Source: Clostridiales bacterium UBA1752 (GTDB lineage: Bacteria; Bacillota; Clostridia; Oscillospirales; CAG-382). Taken from it: a stretch of 15,606 nucleotides of DNA. The stretch lies in assembly GCA_002314835.1 (NCBI GenBank), contig DCHM01000032.1:1-15606 (forward strand). The letters are read 5' to 3'. A program made the position numbers and the translations under genes. Numbering within the stretch: position 1 is the stretch's first letter; every line of letters starts with the position of its first letter. Shown here in pieces: positions 1-8,196 of the stretch. The notes beneath the pieces were generated by a model. The model did not search any database and had not been told where the DNA came from. It saw only the letters and a list, made by a program, of their open reading frames with translations.

Positions 1-19
1 CCTTTAGAACACTCTGCAA
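1..19 (-). CDS. Start of a further minus-strand gene, truncated by the window edge
   Basis: Downstream of the EAL gene, reading on the minus strand, there is a good ribosome site (AAAAAGGAGA) followed about five bases later by a TTG codon. Six codons (L-Q-S-V-L-K) remain open to the window edge. If real, this is a third gene of the c-di-GMP operon, starting about 29 bases after the EAL stop codon. There is too little sequence to assign a product, and the TTG start rests only on the spacing of the ribosome site. Confidence 0.3.
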
Positions 20-47
20 ACTGTCTCCTTTTTGTGTAACCAATCTG

Positions 48-1649
48 TCAATCAACGATAAACGTAGCCGAGCCGTAGGCTTTGATGGGCCTCCCGTATT
101 CGTCAAACTCAGTGGTGTATTTTACTCTAAACGGCACTCGGCCTACCGTAAGAGGAATGACTGCCTCCAGCTCCTTGACTCCGGCGGCAATCTGCTTGTG
201 CCAGTCTCGATACATATCTGCGTAATCCTGAGGGAAAATGCCGTCTGCGATTGCAGGTTCGGGATAATTATGAACTACTGCAGGGAGCCCCAAATCACGC
301 ATGCATCTAAAGCACGGTCTCATATCCTTTGTGGCAACGTCGTACTCCCAATAATAAATATTGACCTGCTCGATAACCTGCTTAAACTGTCTTTCGTATT
401 TGGCGAGCTCGGTAAACTTGTGTTTTTCGGCAGTAACGTTTCTGATTGTAACGTAAAAGATATATTCGTCGTCGCTTTTACCGATAAGCTGAATGTATGA
501 CCTGATAAAGATGGTTTCGTCTCCGCAGCAGGAGGAGGATATGTTCCTCTTGGTTTCACATTCCTTTTCTTCTCCGGAATCAATGACGTTCTGCAAGGTT
601 TTAAGCATGATTTCTTTATCTTCGGGGCTAAGCTGTTCTAAGAAATCACGCTTTAGAAGTTCCTTGCTTGCTATATTCATTCCGAGCTCTCTGACGTACT
701 TTTCGTTTATCCTTACGACCTCGATTTTGCCTTCGTGCAGCTTAATGATAGCGGCGCCGCCTACGTAATTTGAAAAAATAAGCGTTTCGAGAGAATTGGG
801 GTCCCAAAATTTCTCGGGCTTAATATTCATTTTTAAGTCCAGATTTGTGCTGAGAACCGAAGTATGGCTCTTTGAAAGTAGCTGTAGGAAATCTTCGTCT
901 TTGATAGCGCGAGAATACAAAAATCCCTGTATAAAGTTACAGCCTATGCTCTTGAGAAAATCCGCCTGGTCTATGGTCTCTACTCCCTCGGCAATAACGG
1001 GGATGTCGAGCCATTTCATCATATTGACTACGGATGTCAAGATAGTGCCGCCTCTGGAGTTTTGTTTAAGGCCGCTCCTGACAAACCCCATATCGAGCTT
1101 TACGACGTCAATCTCGATATCTTTTAAGAGGTTTAATGAAGAATATCCGCTGCCAAAGTCGTCCATTTCCACGATATAACCGTATTTGTGCAGCTTATCA
1201 ATTATCGCGTTTACCGCTTCGACACCGCCGATGGCGGCAGACTCGGTAATCTCGAGCCTTAGATTTTTAACGGGCACGTTATGCTTTAATCTGATTTCTT
1301 CCAATTTATCAATAAAATCGGGCATAAACAGATCGAGCCTCGTAATATTGGTGGAAATCGGCACGGTCGGATATTTGTTTGCAATGGCTTTTTTGATTAA
1401 ACGGCAAGCGTCCTCGAAAATCTTTAAGTCCAGCTTATATATATCTCCGCTTTTTTCGAGTACGGGGATAAACTCTCCGGGGGAAATCATCCCTTTTGCA
1501 GGATGGTTCCATCTGGCAAGAGCTTCCGCTCCTACAAGCAAACCTGTGGAATGATCGTATTGAGGCTGAAAATACGCAGTAATCTCGTCACTTTTCAGTG
1601 CGCCGTCAAGGGACGCAACAATATCTTTTTCAGTCAATTTCGGCTCCAT
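48..1649 (-). CDS. EAL-domain c-di-GMP phosphodiesterase with C-terminal PAS-like regions
   Basis: 533 residues, no signal peptide or membrane helix, so cytoplasmic. Residues about 15-260 form an EAL domain, which in this family hydrolyses cyclic di-GMP to pGpG. Residues expected for catalysis and metal binding are visible: E42 of the EAL motif, N101, E133 in LEITE, D163-D164 in DDFGSGYSSL, K184 in VKLD, E221 in AEGVET and Q241 in QGF, so the enzyme is predicted to be active. Residues about 280-410 and 415-533 look like two PAS-type sensor regions; the second is weaker. Having the EAL domain N-terminal and the sensors C-terminal is less usual than the reverse order. The ATG start is supported by an AGGAGG site seven bases upstream. 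That site overlaps the stop codon of the FIST-GGDEF gene, which implies an operon and coupled translation. The domain call is firm; the ligand of the sensor part is unknown. Confidence 0.93.
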   Translation of the reverse strand: MEPKLTEKDIVASLDGALKSDEITAYFQPQYDHSTGLLVGAEALARWNHPAKGMISPGEFIPVLEKSGDIYKLDLKIFEDACRLIKKAIANKYPTVPISTNITRLDLFMPDFIDKLEEIRLKHNVPVKNLRLEITESAAIGGVEAVNAIIDKLHKYGYIVEMDDFGSGYSSLNLLKDIEIDVVKLDMGFVRSGLKQNSRGGTILTSVVNMMKWLDIPVIAEGVETIDQADFLKSIGCNFIQGFLYSRAIKDEDFLQLLSKSHTSVLSTNLDLKMNIKPEKFWDPNSLETLIFSNYVGGAAIIKLHEGKIEVVRINEKYVRELGMNIASKELLKRDFLEQLSPEDKEIMLKTLQNVIDSGEEKECETKRNISSSCCGDETIFIRSYIQLIGKSDDEYIFYVTIRNVTAEKHKFTELAKYERQFKQVIEQVNIYYWEYDVATKDMRPCFRCMRDLGLPAVVHNYPEPAIADGIFPQDYADMYRDWHKQIAAGVKELEAVIPLTVGRVPFRVKYTTEFDEYGRPIKAYGSATFIVD

Positions 1650-1660
1650 AGTGTTTCCTC

Positions 1661-3403
1661 CTATCTTTCAATGCGTGCTTTGCCGTTTGCCTTTGCGTCG
1701 TATAATTTAATATCTGCGTTTTGGAATGCCTCGTCCAAGCCTTTTCCGTCCTTTACGGTAACGATGCCTATACTGACGGTTCGGGCGATTCCGGGATATG
1801 CTGTCGTCGAATGGAAACTGTCCTGCAGTTTATTTGCGAAACGCAGTGCATCATCCTCGTCATCAGAAACACATACGAGCAAAAACTCATCTCCGCCCCA
1901 CCGAGAAGCGTATATTTCCGCCCCGGTTTCCTTTATCACGCTGCGGATAGTATCTGCCAATAGGCAGAGAGTTTTATCTCCCTCTTTATGTCCGTAGGTG
2001 TCATTGACCTGCTTGAAATTATCCATATCAAGCATAATGAGAGAAAACGTTTTGTTTTGTTTGCCGATGCTTTCGATAATGCGTTCTATTTCACGGCGAT
2101 TATTAAGACCTGTCAAAGAGTCGGTGCTTGCCATTTGATTGACTATTTTTGTGTATTCTTCGAGGTCGTTGGTGACGGTGTCTATAAACGTTGCCAGTCT
2201 CTGTGTTAGCGAATAGTCGCGGTTGCTCCTCGGAACATGATGAACTCCCGAACCGTCGGGCGTTTTTGCACCTTCTCTCATGGCGGTTGTTACCATGGTT
2301 TCGTTAAAAACTCTGATCTTGTTTCCGGTACGCAGCAGCTCGCCGCCGGTATGGAAACCGCTGTAGGCGGATATCTTTTTGAATCCGGCTAATTCGTTGG
2401 ATATATTATCGCCCCAGAATAAATATCTGCCGAGGCAGGAGTTTACACTGATAACCTGCGGCTCAAAGGTGGCGATTTCGTTCAGCCTTGAAGCGATGCC
2501 GTCGATAATATCATCGGGAGAACCGAATGAAAGTCTGATTTTTTGACCTTCATACAAATCGTTGAGCATCATTACCATGCTGTTATCTTCATTAAGAATA
2601 AAGGGACAGCGCAGGAACAGCATGCCGTCATCCTCAAAGCACAAAGGAAACTCTATGGTCTGGTTTACTATTACACCGGGCGGAGTTACAATCCTAAAAT
2701 ACTTTTTATAGATATCAAATGCCGGCAATCCGTCTATCTCGTACAGAATGGGGCCGTCGCACTTTGTAATGGTAAACTCTTTGCCGATGGCCTTCCAGCC
2801 GACTATAACGTCTGTTCTGGCGTGGAAATTTTCGCCGCCGATAAACGTCATAATCAGTGCGGACGGCGACATCTCTCCGTCGGAAGAAAACAGCATTGGC
2901 TGCAGATTCATTTTTTCCGTAATCGCAGCGGCGCCTGACATCTTTATATTTGGGTCAATATTTTCTGCCAGTCTGCCCATATTGCGTGCGCCGTGTAGCT
3001 TGCCGCCGGCATTAAAGCTGATAAGCTTTATCCATGGATTGGCGTTTATATAACTAATCAGTTCGTCTATTGTTTTTTCATAATCGTCTTCGTCAAAAGG
3101 ATATTGCTTTAGCTCGAGCTTGGTGGACGCATCCTCAAACAGATTGCATACGATTAACGCATCACTTTGAGAAACGTCGTCTCCGGAAAAAGCTTTGCCT
3201 GCATGAGTAACTACGTATTTTGCTTCGGGTAGGCAGAGCGCTATTGTGTCGCGAATGGGCAAAAAACACTCGCCCTGCTCCTCGGTAACATAGACCTGAA
3301 TCCAGATGTTTTTAACATTTCTGCCTCTTGCCCAGTCGGATACTCTACCGAGGTCCGATGCAAGCTTTGTAGAACTTGTGTATTCAAACGTAAACTGTTT
3401 CAT
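1661..3403 (-). CDS. FIST sensory domain fused to GGDEF diguanylate cyclase
   Basis: 580 residues, soluble and cytoplasmic. The first 370 or so residues match the FIST arrangement: an N-terminal part (about 30-200) ending in a V-G-W-x-x-I-G motif near residue 201, then a C-terminal part with the typical YEIDGLPAFDIYKKY stretch at 221-235. FIST domains are predicted small-ligand sensors. After a linker with helical character (about 395-425) comes a GGDEF domain (about 425-580). It has an intact GGDEF signature at 503-507 and D459 in MLDMDNFK as metal ligand, so it should make c-di-GMP from two GTP. The position of the inhibitory RxxD site, five residues before GGDEF, reads GAEI, so classical product inhibition is probably absent. 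The ATG start follows a GGGGGGA ribosome site. It is the first gene of the operon with the EAL phosphodiesterase, so synthesis and breakdown of the messenger are co-expressed. Confidence 0.92.
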   Translation of the reverse strand: MKQFTFEYTSSTKLASDLGRVSDWARGRNVKNIWIQVYVTEEQGECFLPIRDTIALCLPEAKYVVTHAGKAFSGDDVSQSDALIVCNLFEDASTKLELKQYPFDEDDYEKTIDELISYINANPWIKLISFNAGGKLHGARNMGRLAENIDPNIKMSGAAAITEKMNLQPMLFSSDGEMSPSALIMTFIGGENFHARTDVIVGWKAIGKEFTITKCDGPILYEIDGLPAFDIYKKYFRIVTPPGVIVNQTIEFPLCFEDDGMLFLRCPFILNEDNSMVMMLNDLYEGQKIRLSFGSPDDIIDGIASRLNEIATFEPQVISVNSCLGRYLFWGDNISNELAGFKKISAYSGFHTGGELLRTGNKIRVFNETMVTTAMREGAKTPDGSGVHHVPRSNRDYSLTQRLATFIDTVTNDLEEYTKIVNQMASTDSLTGLNNRREIERIIESIGKQNKTFSLIMLDMDNFKQVNDTYGHKEGDKTLCLLADTIRSVIKETGAEIYASRWGGDEFLLVCVSDDEDDALRFANKLQDSFHSTTAYPGIARTVSIGIVTVKDGKGLDEAFQNADIKLYDAKANGKARIER

Positions 3404-3467
3404 GTTTTATTTCCCCCCGATTAAAATATTGTAAAGGTCAATCGCTCAAGCTGTTGATTTTTTGTTT

Positions 3468-3496
3468 ATTATATCACTAATTTTTCATTTTGTAAA
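3468..3496 (-). promoter_or_regulatory. Vegetative (sigma-A type) promoter of the c-di-GMP operon
   Basis: Read on the minus strand: -35 TTTACA (3491-3496), a spacer of exactly 17 bases, and -10 TATAAT (3468-3473). The 5' leader to the FIST-GGDEF start codon at 3403 would be about 60 bases. The hexamers and spacing are read directly from sequence; activity is inferred. Confidence 0.75.
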
Positions 3497-3639
3497 GAAG
3501 ATTTGCTCAAAATAGACAAAAATTTACATTTTCAAGAGTGTGGCAGCCTCGTCTTTTACCGCCAAAAATAAAAGCCGTCGTGCAGTACCCTTTTTGCAGA
3601 AAGGATTTTGACTGATTTTTGCTTTATTTTGTATTTTCG

Positions 3640-3683
3640 TGTAACCTCCGGCGGCTATTTTACGACTGATGTTTTTGAAAGAC
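3640..3683 (+). promoter_or_regulatory. ECF-type promoter-like element, copy 1
   Basis: TGTAACC at 3640-3646, then CGACT at 3663-3667 with 17 bases between GTAAC and CGAC, then a TTTTTGAAAGAC box at 3672-3683. The same three-part arrangement precedes four other surface-protein genes in this window. The TGTAAC and CGAC boxes resemble the -35 and -10 elements used by ECF sigma factors. This copy has a GC-rich spacer, unlike the T-rich spacers of the others. It lies upstream of the vegetative promoter of the same gene. Confidence 0.6.
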
Positions 3684-3692
3684 AAATTTTGG

Positions 3693-3721
3693 TTGATATT
3701 GCCGATTTTGTGTGATATAAT
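3693..3721 (+). promoter_or_regulatory. Vegetative promoter upstream of the 691-residue surface protein
   Basis: -35 TTGATA (3693-3698), 17-base spacer, -10 TATAAT (3716-3721). This is close to consensus at every position. The leader to the ATG at 3750 is short, about 20 bases, and holds an AAAGGGG ribosome site. Confidence 0.75.
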
Positions 3722-3749
3722 CAAGACAACATTTTAAAGGGGTATTTTT

Positions 3750-5825
3750 ATGCTAAAGCGTTTTTTGGTTCTCGCAGTCAGCCTTATCACGGTTTTGAGT
3801 TGTGTGTCGCTTACAGCTTTTGCGGAATTGCAGGGCAAAACCGGAGGCGATAGGTCAAATGCAGGGACTTACGTATCGGGTCTCGCACTTTTTGGCGGAG
3901 AGGGCAGCGTTTACAGCGTTGTCAGCAGCCTCGGCTACCCTCACAGCACGTATAATTTTGCAAACGACGGTCAAAACGACAACCTCGACACTCGTGAGGG
4001 GCACGTTTCCAGTCTGATAAAGACGTACTCGGATAATATTTCCGAGGCAATCACCGGCATTTATATTTCCACCGGCTCCGTTGTCGAAGAGGCAAGGCTT
4101 TACTGCAACGGCGCCGAGGTGTCTTTTTATCCCGTTCAGGGCTACAACGGCACGAGACCTACGATATACTTTAACCTGCCCGGTCCCAACGGCCGCGAAT
4201 GCCATATTTATTACACTCGCGACCCGAGAGCAGGCGAGCCTATAACCGATATCACGCTCGCGGACGAGATAGACGATACTATCTACGATTTTTGCCACGA
4301 CGTTTCGGTCGAGGGCAGTCAGTATTATAACGTTAATGGCAAATATCTATCTACCGCCCGTGTATCCGGCGAATATTATGCCGTAACCTACCACGCTACT
4401 CAGTGGGGCGAAACCAAGACGGTCACCTCCTTTGGTGCACTCAACCTCATTGACTATTGGGGCGAAAAGACAAAAGGCAACACCGCTTTCGGCGGTTGGT
4501 TTTATGACAGCGCCTGCACAAAGCCTGCCTTTGGCGGCGATACGCTTACCCGCAATATCGACCTGTATTCCGGCTTTGGCAAAAAGACGTTTATTGAATG
4601 GGTCAAAATAGGTCAGAATACCGGCATCGTTGATACCCGTGAATATTACGCTCTCACCGGCACCTATACTCCGACTAAATCGGGCTACAAGTTTGCATAC
4701 TGGTGCTATGATAAAGCACTCACAAAGCCGTGCTATCAAGGCACACTGCTTCCCGGCGGTCAAATAAAACTCTACCCCAAGATGTCGGGCGGCACCCTCG
4801 TGCTGCATTATACCAAGGACGGCGCAATGACCGAGCTCAGCGTGCAGTACGACGTTATACGCTATTTTTACCTTAACGACGCTGACCGTATCATCACCGG
4901 ATGGTACTACGACGCAGAGCTCACACAGCCTGCATTAGACGGTGAATATTTCTTTGCGACCACGCACCTCTACGCAAAGGAGGAGGGCGGCAGGGTAACT
5001 TACGTCACCAATATCGGTACGGAAATCGAGTCGGAACTCAAATACACCCTTGACGACCTCCCGTACGTCAGACAGACGGGCTATTATTTCTGTGGATGGT
5101 ACACCGACCCCGAGTTTACCGTCGCAGTCACCGAAGGTACCGAAGTCAGCGGCGCCGTTACGCTCTACGGTAAATACGAGCAAATCTTATACGTCAAGGA
5201 CATCGGCGTGCTATTAACGGACGACGCCGACTATGCAGAATCCTTTGCCTCTGAGAATAATTATGATAATGCTTCCTCTGTCCTCCCTACGTCCGACGGA
5301 CGGTATTTCAGAGCCTTTAGCAATATGACCGCCGATATTAACGACGCCATCCGCGGCATTATCGCCATCGACGAGCATGACACGAGACTGCCTGCGGATT
5401 TTGGCGACTATACCGACGCAAACGGCGTAGTATATACCTTCGTTACGGCTTATACAAAGCTCGGCGAAACCTCGGCAAACTCAAACGAGCCCGTCAGAGC
5501 CGCAACGACCTATTATCTCTACGTAACCAAGGACGCAAAAGCAGGCAATCCGCTCAGCTACTTTACCATAGACACCGCGGCTTGCATCACGCGCCAAAAC
5601 AAAGGCTGTGACGCGTTTACCCTCAATATCGACGTCAAGGACCTTGACGGCAAAGAGGTTATGCTCGACGGCACCAAGGCGCTCGTTTACGGTGTATCGC
5701 TGAGTGACGCAGGCTCGGTATTTGCAAGCTCGGGCTTTATCGCCGCTATCGCAGCCGGTGCTCTCATCATCGCCGTTGCGGTATTCTTTATCATAAAAAA
5801 GAAAAAATCAAGCAAAGCCATATAA
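3750..5825 (+). CDS. Membrane-anchored surface protein: two copies of the repeat-family domain around four InlB-type repeats
   Basis: 691 residues with a signal peptide (about 1-25, ending T-A-F-A). Residues about 40-172 and about 480-610 are two divergent copies of the domain that defines this locus; they carry YYTRDPRAGEPITDI at 154-168 and YVTKDAKAGNPLSYF at 591-605. Between them lie four repeats of about 65 residues (near 210-275, 280-345, 350-408 and 415-476). Each has a W-[FYC]-[YT]-D-x-x-x-[LFC]-T core followed by a x-L-Y-x-K/F strand, as in InlB B-repeats (Listeria-Bacteroides repeats), which are usually spacers or adhesive parts of surface proteins. The C-terminus has G-S-V-F at 655-658, a membrane helix at about 663-683 and a lysine-rich tail. 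The ATG follows AAAGGGG. The next gene starts 12 bases downstream, so the two form an operon. Surface location is well supported; the binding partner is unknown. Confidence 0.85.
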   Translation: MLKRFLVLAVSLITVLSCVSLTAFAELQGKTGGDRSNAGTYVSGLALFGGEGSVYSVVSSLGYPHSTYNFANDGQNDNLDTREGHVSSLIKTYSDNISEAITGIYISTGSVVEEARLYCNGAEVSFYPVQGYNGTRPTIYFNLPGPNGRECHIYYTRDPRAGEPITDITLADEIDDTIYDFCHDVSVEGSQYYNVNGKYLSTARVSGEYYAVTYHATQWGETKTVTSFGALNLIDYWGEKTKGNTAFGGWFYDSACTKPAFGGDTLTRNIDLYSGFGKKTFIEWVKIGQNTGIVDTREYYALTGTYTPTKSGYKFAYWCYDKALTKPCYQGTLLPGGQIKLYPKMSGGTLVLHYTKDGAMTELSVQYDVIRYFYLNDADRIITGWYYDAELTQPALDGEYFFATTHLYAKEEGGRVTYVTNIGTEIESELKYTLDDLPYVRQTGYYFCGWYTDPEFTVAVTEGTEVSGAVTLYGKYEQILYVKDIGVLLTDDADYAESFASENNYDNASSVLPTSDGRYFRAFSNMTADINDAIRGIIAIDEHDTRLPADFGDYTDANGVVYTFVTAYTKLGETSANSNEPVRAATTYYLYVTKDAKAGNPLSYFTIDTAACITRQNKGCDAFTLNIDVKDLDGKEVMLDGTKALVYGVSLSDAGSVFASSGFIAAIAAGALIIAVAVFFIIKKKKSSKAI

Positions 5826-5837
5826 GGAGACGATAAA

Positions 5838-6632
5838 ATGAAAAAGCTATGTGCATTTATCTTTTGCGTTATCCTCGCGTTTGCTATTTCGGTCACGGCG
5901 TTTGCAGGCTGCGACGGTCAAAATGTCGAAACAGTGCAGTTTATCAGCGAACTAAAGGCGATAAGCTACGACGGCAGTGACGATTTTGCCGGTGCGTCAA
6001 GCTCGGCAGGCTATGAGGGCATATATTCTATTGTCGGCGGCTCAAAGGATGCTTTTACCGACCTCAACCAGGGTTGCGGCATCGGCTCAAATTATATCAG
6101 ACTGCTCCGCAAAAACACTACGGATGCAAACGACGCCGTCCGTGGCGTGATAGCCGTTTATGCACCTGCAAATCAAGCAGGCGAAAAGCAAATCACCGTA
6201 AACGGTATCACCTATGAGGCAGTCGCAGGAAAGAGAATTGACGACTATTTTTTATTTAATAAAAAGACGGAATTTGACGCACTCAGCTTTAACGATGACC
6301 ACGGCGACAGCTGCACCTGCGAGGTTTATCTCTATTACACAAAGGACAAACGCGCAGGCGACCCGATAACCGACTTTAAGTTCATTTTTGACTACGAAAA
6401 CAGAAATCAGCCCAATCTTATCCAGACCACCGACGGCGAGTCCGCAAACTTTAACAACGGCTACGGCGGCAAGATTATTTATCTGCAGATAGTTCGCGGC
6501 AATAACGGCACAGGCTCGATATTTAATGATACCGCGAGCGTCATCGCAGTTTGCGCAGGCGTGGCAGTCATACTCGCCGTATGCGCCATTGTGATAATAA
6601 AAAGCAAAAAGAAAAAGCAGTCCGCACAGTAA
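5838..6632 (+). CDS. Exported membrane-anchored protein of the YYTKD-RAG-PIT family, member A
   Basis: 264 residues. A signal peptide (1-23, ending T-A-F-A) leads to an extracellular region of about 205 residues. Three related segments are visible: DLNQGCG..SNYIRLLR followed by AVRGVIAVY (75-108), FNDDH..CTCEVYLYYTKDKRAGDPITDFKFIFD (151-185) and NFNNGYGGKIIYLQIVR (204-220). Cysteines at 80, 159 and 161 could form disulfides. The C-terminus carries G-S-I-F (226-229), one hydrophobic helix (about 234-254) and a K-S-K-K-K-K tail, giving a type I topology. The AAGGAG site sits between the stop codon of the preceding gene and this ATG, so the two are co-transcribed. A Phe-Ala-Gly-Cys sequence at the cleavage site is a poor lipobox match; signal peptidase I cleavage is preferred. 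I do not recognise a named family. Confidence 0.85.
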   Translation: MKKLCAFIFCVILAFAISVTAFAGCDGQNVETVQFISELKAISYDGSDDFAGASSSAGYEGIYSIVGGSKDAFTDLNQGCGIGSNYIRLLRKNTTDANDAVRGVIAVYAPANQAGEKQITVNGITYEAVAGKRIDDYFLFNKKTEFDALSFNDDHGDSCTCEVYLYYTKDKRAGDPITDFKFIFDYENRNQPNLIQTTDGESANFNNGYGGKIIYLQIVRGNNGTGSIFNDTASVIAVCAGVAVILAVCAIVIIKSKKKKQSAQ

Positions 6633-6640
6633 AAACTTTT

Positions 6641-6667
6641 AAAGAGAGCTTCGGCTCTCTTTTTTTT
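6641..6667 (+). terminator. Intrinsic terminator with UUCG loop
   Basis: A 9-base stem (AAAGAGAGC with GCTCTCTTT) closed by a TTCG tetraloop and followed by a run of eight T. It lies nine bases after the stop codon of member A and closes the two-gene operon starting at 3750. Confidence 0.93.
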
Positions 6668-6681
6668 ACAATAAACGATAC

Positions 6682-6710
6682 TTGATTATCGGCTATCGTT
6701 ATGATAAGAT
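6682..6710 (+). promoter_or_regulatory. Vegetative promoter of the N-acyltransferase-like gene
   Basis: -35 TTGATT (6682-6687), 17-base spacer, -10 TAAGAT (6705-6710). A second TATAAT at 6715-6720 lacks a suitably spaced -35 box and is the weaker choice. No ECF-like element is present here. Confidence 0.6.
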
Positions 6711-6739
6711 TAAATATAATCAATTTTTAGAAGGAAAAT

Positions 6740-8116
6740 ATGCAGGGAAAAAAGCAAACAATCTTGCGGTATTGCTCGTTGACGGTCGGCGTTGTTTGTG
6801 CGGTGCTGCTCAAAATATTTGACAAAAGCAGTATCGTTTCGATGCTTTTGGTAATCGCCGAATTGACGGCTTTTGTTTGGAATATTCGCCACGTGCAAAC
6901 AAAAAGGCAGTATCTCGTTTTGGCGATTGTTTTTGTCGTTGCCTACACTATCCGTGCATTCGGCTTTACAAAAACTGCTATAGATTATTTGATAGGGCTG
7001 CTGTCGGGTATAATAATGCTCGCGGTTTTGAGCGTGGAACTGATTTTTAAAAAGCATAAAGCCCATCCGTTATACTGTCTTGCGTTCCCGATTGCGTTTT
7101 ACGCGTTTATGCTCGTCGCGGATTATCTCAAAATAAACATAGCATTCAGACTTGATTCGTATTTTTCGTCAATCACGGTTATGATGCAGATTGCGGCTCT
7201 TTTGGGGACGTATTTTATTGATTTTCTCATTGTGCTGACTGCGTCGGCAGTTGCGTTTGTTATTGACAACGGATTTGCTAAAAAAGCAATCCTCGTTACT
7301 GCGGTATATGTCTTTATTATCTCCGCGGTATTTACGTTCGGCACCGTGCGTTTGGGTAAAAAAGCCGCAGAAACAAAAAAAGACACTCTGATTGTTGCCT
7401 GTACGACCGGACCTTATTACGGTGATTTTTTGGAGGCAATGGACGCCGAATGTACGTTCGAGCAGATGATAGAGTCTTTGGACAAAACCGTTTCGGCAGC
7501 CGTTTCGGACGACGCCGATATCATAATGTTTTCGGAAGAAGCGTTTTATCTAAAGGACTATCAAGAGGACGAGCTGCTTGATTATGCCTCAGAGCTTGCA
7601 CGAAAAAACAAAATACATATTGTGCTGCCGTACGAAGTAGAGGATACCGACAACAGTCAAAACGGCAAAAGCGTCAATCAACTATGCTGGATTGACGATA
7701 AAGGCGAAATAATATATGAATACGTAAAGCATAGTCTCATCCCGTTTTTGGAGGATTTTTTATACGTCAAGGGCACACAGGCGGCAAATTCCTTTAATAT
7801 CGACGTCGATGGCAGGGAAATAAAAGTCGCAGCCGTTATTTGCTATGATGTTGATTTTGACCTCTATATGCAAAAAGCGGCAAGAGATATTGACGTTTTG
7901 TTCGTCCCGTGCTGGGATTGGCAAGTAATCGCCAATCAGCAATTAAATATCGCCCGTCTTGAGGCGGTTTCATTAAATACGACCGTGGTAAGAAGCACCT
8001 ACGACGGTTGGAGCGCGGTTATTGACGGCACGGGCAATATGCTCGCCGGTGCTCATTCAAACGATACGGGATATGAGCAGGTAATAACGTACGAGGTACC
8101 GATCTATGACAAATAG
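6740..8116 (+). CDS. Apolipoprotein N-acyltransferase-like membrane protein (carbon-nitrogen hydrolase fold)
   Basis: 458 residues. The first 205 or so contain about six or seven hydrophobic helices. From about 215 on there is a nitrilase-type domain with the expected Glu-Lys-Cys triad: E266 in FSEEAF, K330 in YVKHSLIPF and C368 in VICYD. The context of the lysine strongly resembles the Y-x-K-x-x-L-V-P-F-x-E stretch of Lnt, the enzyme that adds the third acyl chain to lipoproteins. The protein is somewhat shorter than the roughly 510-residue proteobacterial enzyme. Lnt is atypical in Firmicutes, so substrate and reaction are inference; another amide-forming or amide-cleaving role is possible. 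The two lipoproteins at 11880 and 13119 are possible substrates. The ATG is preceded by GAAGGA and by its own promoter. No clear intrinsic terminator follows. Confidence 0.75.
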   Translation: MQGKKQTILRYCSLTVGVVCAVLLKIFDKSSIVSMLLVIAELTAFVWNIRHVQTKRQYLVLAIVFVVAYTIRAFGFTKTAIDYLIGLLSGIIMLAVLSVELIFKKHKAHPLYCLAFPIAFYAFMLVADYLKINIAFRLDSYFSSITVMMQIAALLGTYFIDFLIVLTASAVAFVIDNGFAKKAILVTAVYVFIISAVFTFGTVRLGKKAAETKKDTLIVACTTGPYYGDFLEAMDAECTFEQMIESLDKTVSAAVSDDADIIMFSEEAFYLKDYQEDELLDYASELARKNKIHIVLPYEVEDTDNSQNGKSVNQLCWIDDKGEIIYEYVKHSLIPFLEDFLYVKGTQAANSFNIDVDGREIKVAAVICYDVDFDLYMQKAARDIDVLFVPCWDWQVIANQQLNIARLEAVSLNTTVVRSTYDGWSAVIDGTGNMLAGAHSNDTGYEQVITYEVPIYDK

Positions 8117-8157
8117 CGTCGGCGTCTGTCGTATTTGTTTCAAAACGTTTGAGCGTA

Positions 8158-8186
8158 TTGATTATTAAGTGCAAACGTGCTAAAAT
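8158..8186 (+). promoter_or_regulatory. Vegetative promoter upstream of member B
   Basis: -35 TTGATT (8158-8163), 17-base spacer, -10 TAAAAT (8181-8186). It lies just upstream of the ECF-like element, so transcripts from here would cross that element and have a leader of about 75 bases. Confidence 0.6.
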
Positions 8187-8196
8187 ACAAAAGCCG

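Larger units (their letters stand above)
3404..3749. other. 346-base intergenic region between divergent transcription units
   Basis: This AT-rich gap separates the minus-strand c-di-GMP operon from the plus-strand surface-protein genes. It holds the operon's vegetative promoter near the left side, and an ECF-like element plus a vegetative promoter near the right side, each listed separately. The stretch 3541-3630 between them shows no clear gene, terminator or riboswitch. A 66-codon minus-strand open frame at 3524-3724 lacks a ribosome site and lies over the promoters, so I do not call it. Confidence 0.7.

Noticed and set aside
35..59. TGTAACC at the left edge as an ECF-like element on the plus strand
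   Set aside because: CGAT, not CGAC, follows at the wrong distance, and the strand is opposite to the genes there.
3524..3724. 66-codon minus-strand frame in the large intergenic region
   Set aside because: No ribosome site precedes it, it shows no recognisable features, and it overlaps the ECF-like and vegetative promoters of the gene at 3750.
3404..3749. c-di-GMP riboswitch linking the signalling genes to the surface genes
   Set aside because: I looked for the conserved core of class I and II c-di-GMP riboswitches in the leaders at 3750, 8268, 11880 and 14515 and saw none; the leaders are too short for one.
5838..6632. Member A, and likewise member C, as lipoproteins
   Set aside because: The Phe-Ala-Gly-Cys and Phe-Ala-Ser-Cys sequences are marginal lipoboxes, member B has Lys before the Cys, and all have a C-terminal anchor already.
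8112..8152. ACAAATA and TATTTGT inverted repeat after the N-acyltransferase-like gene
   Set aside because: The arms are AT-rich with a 16-base loop and no T run follows, so it is not a convincing terminator.
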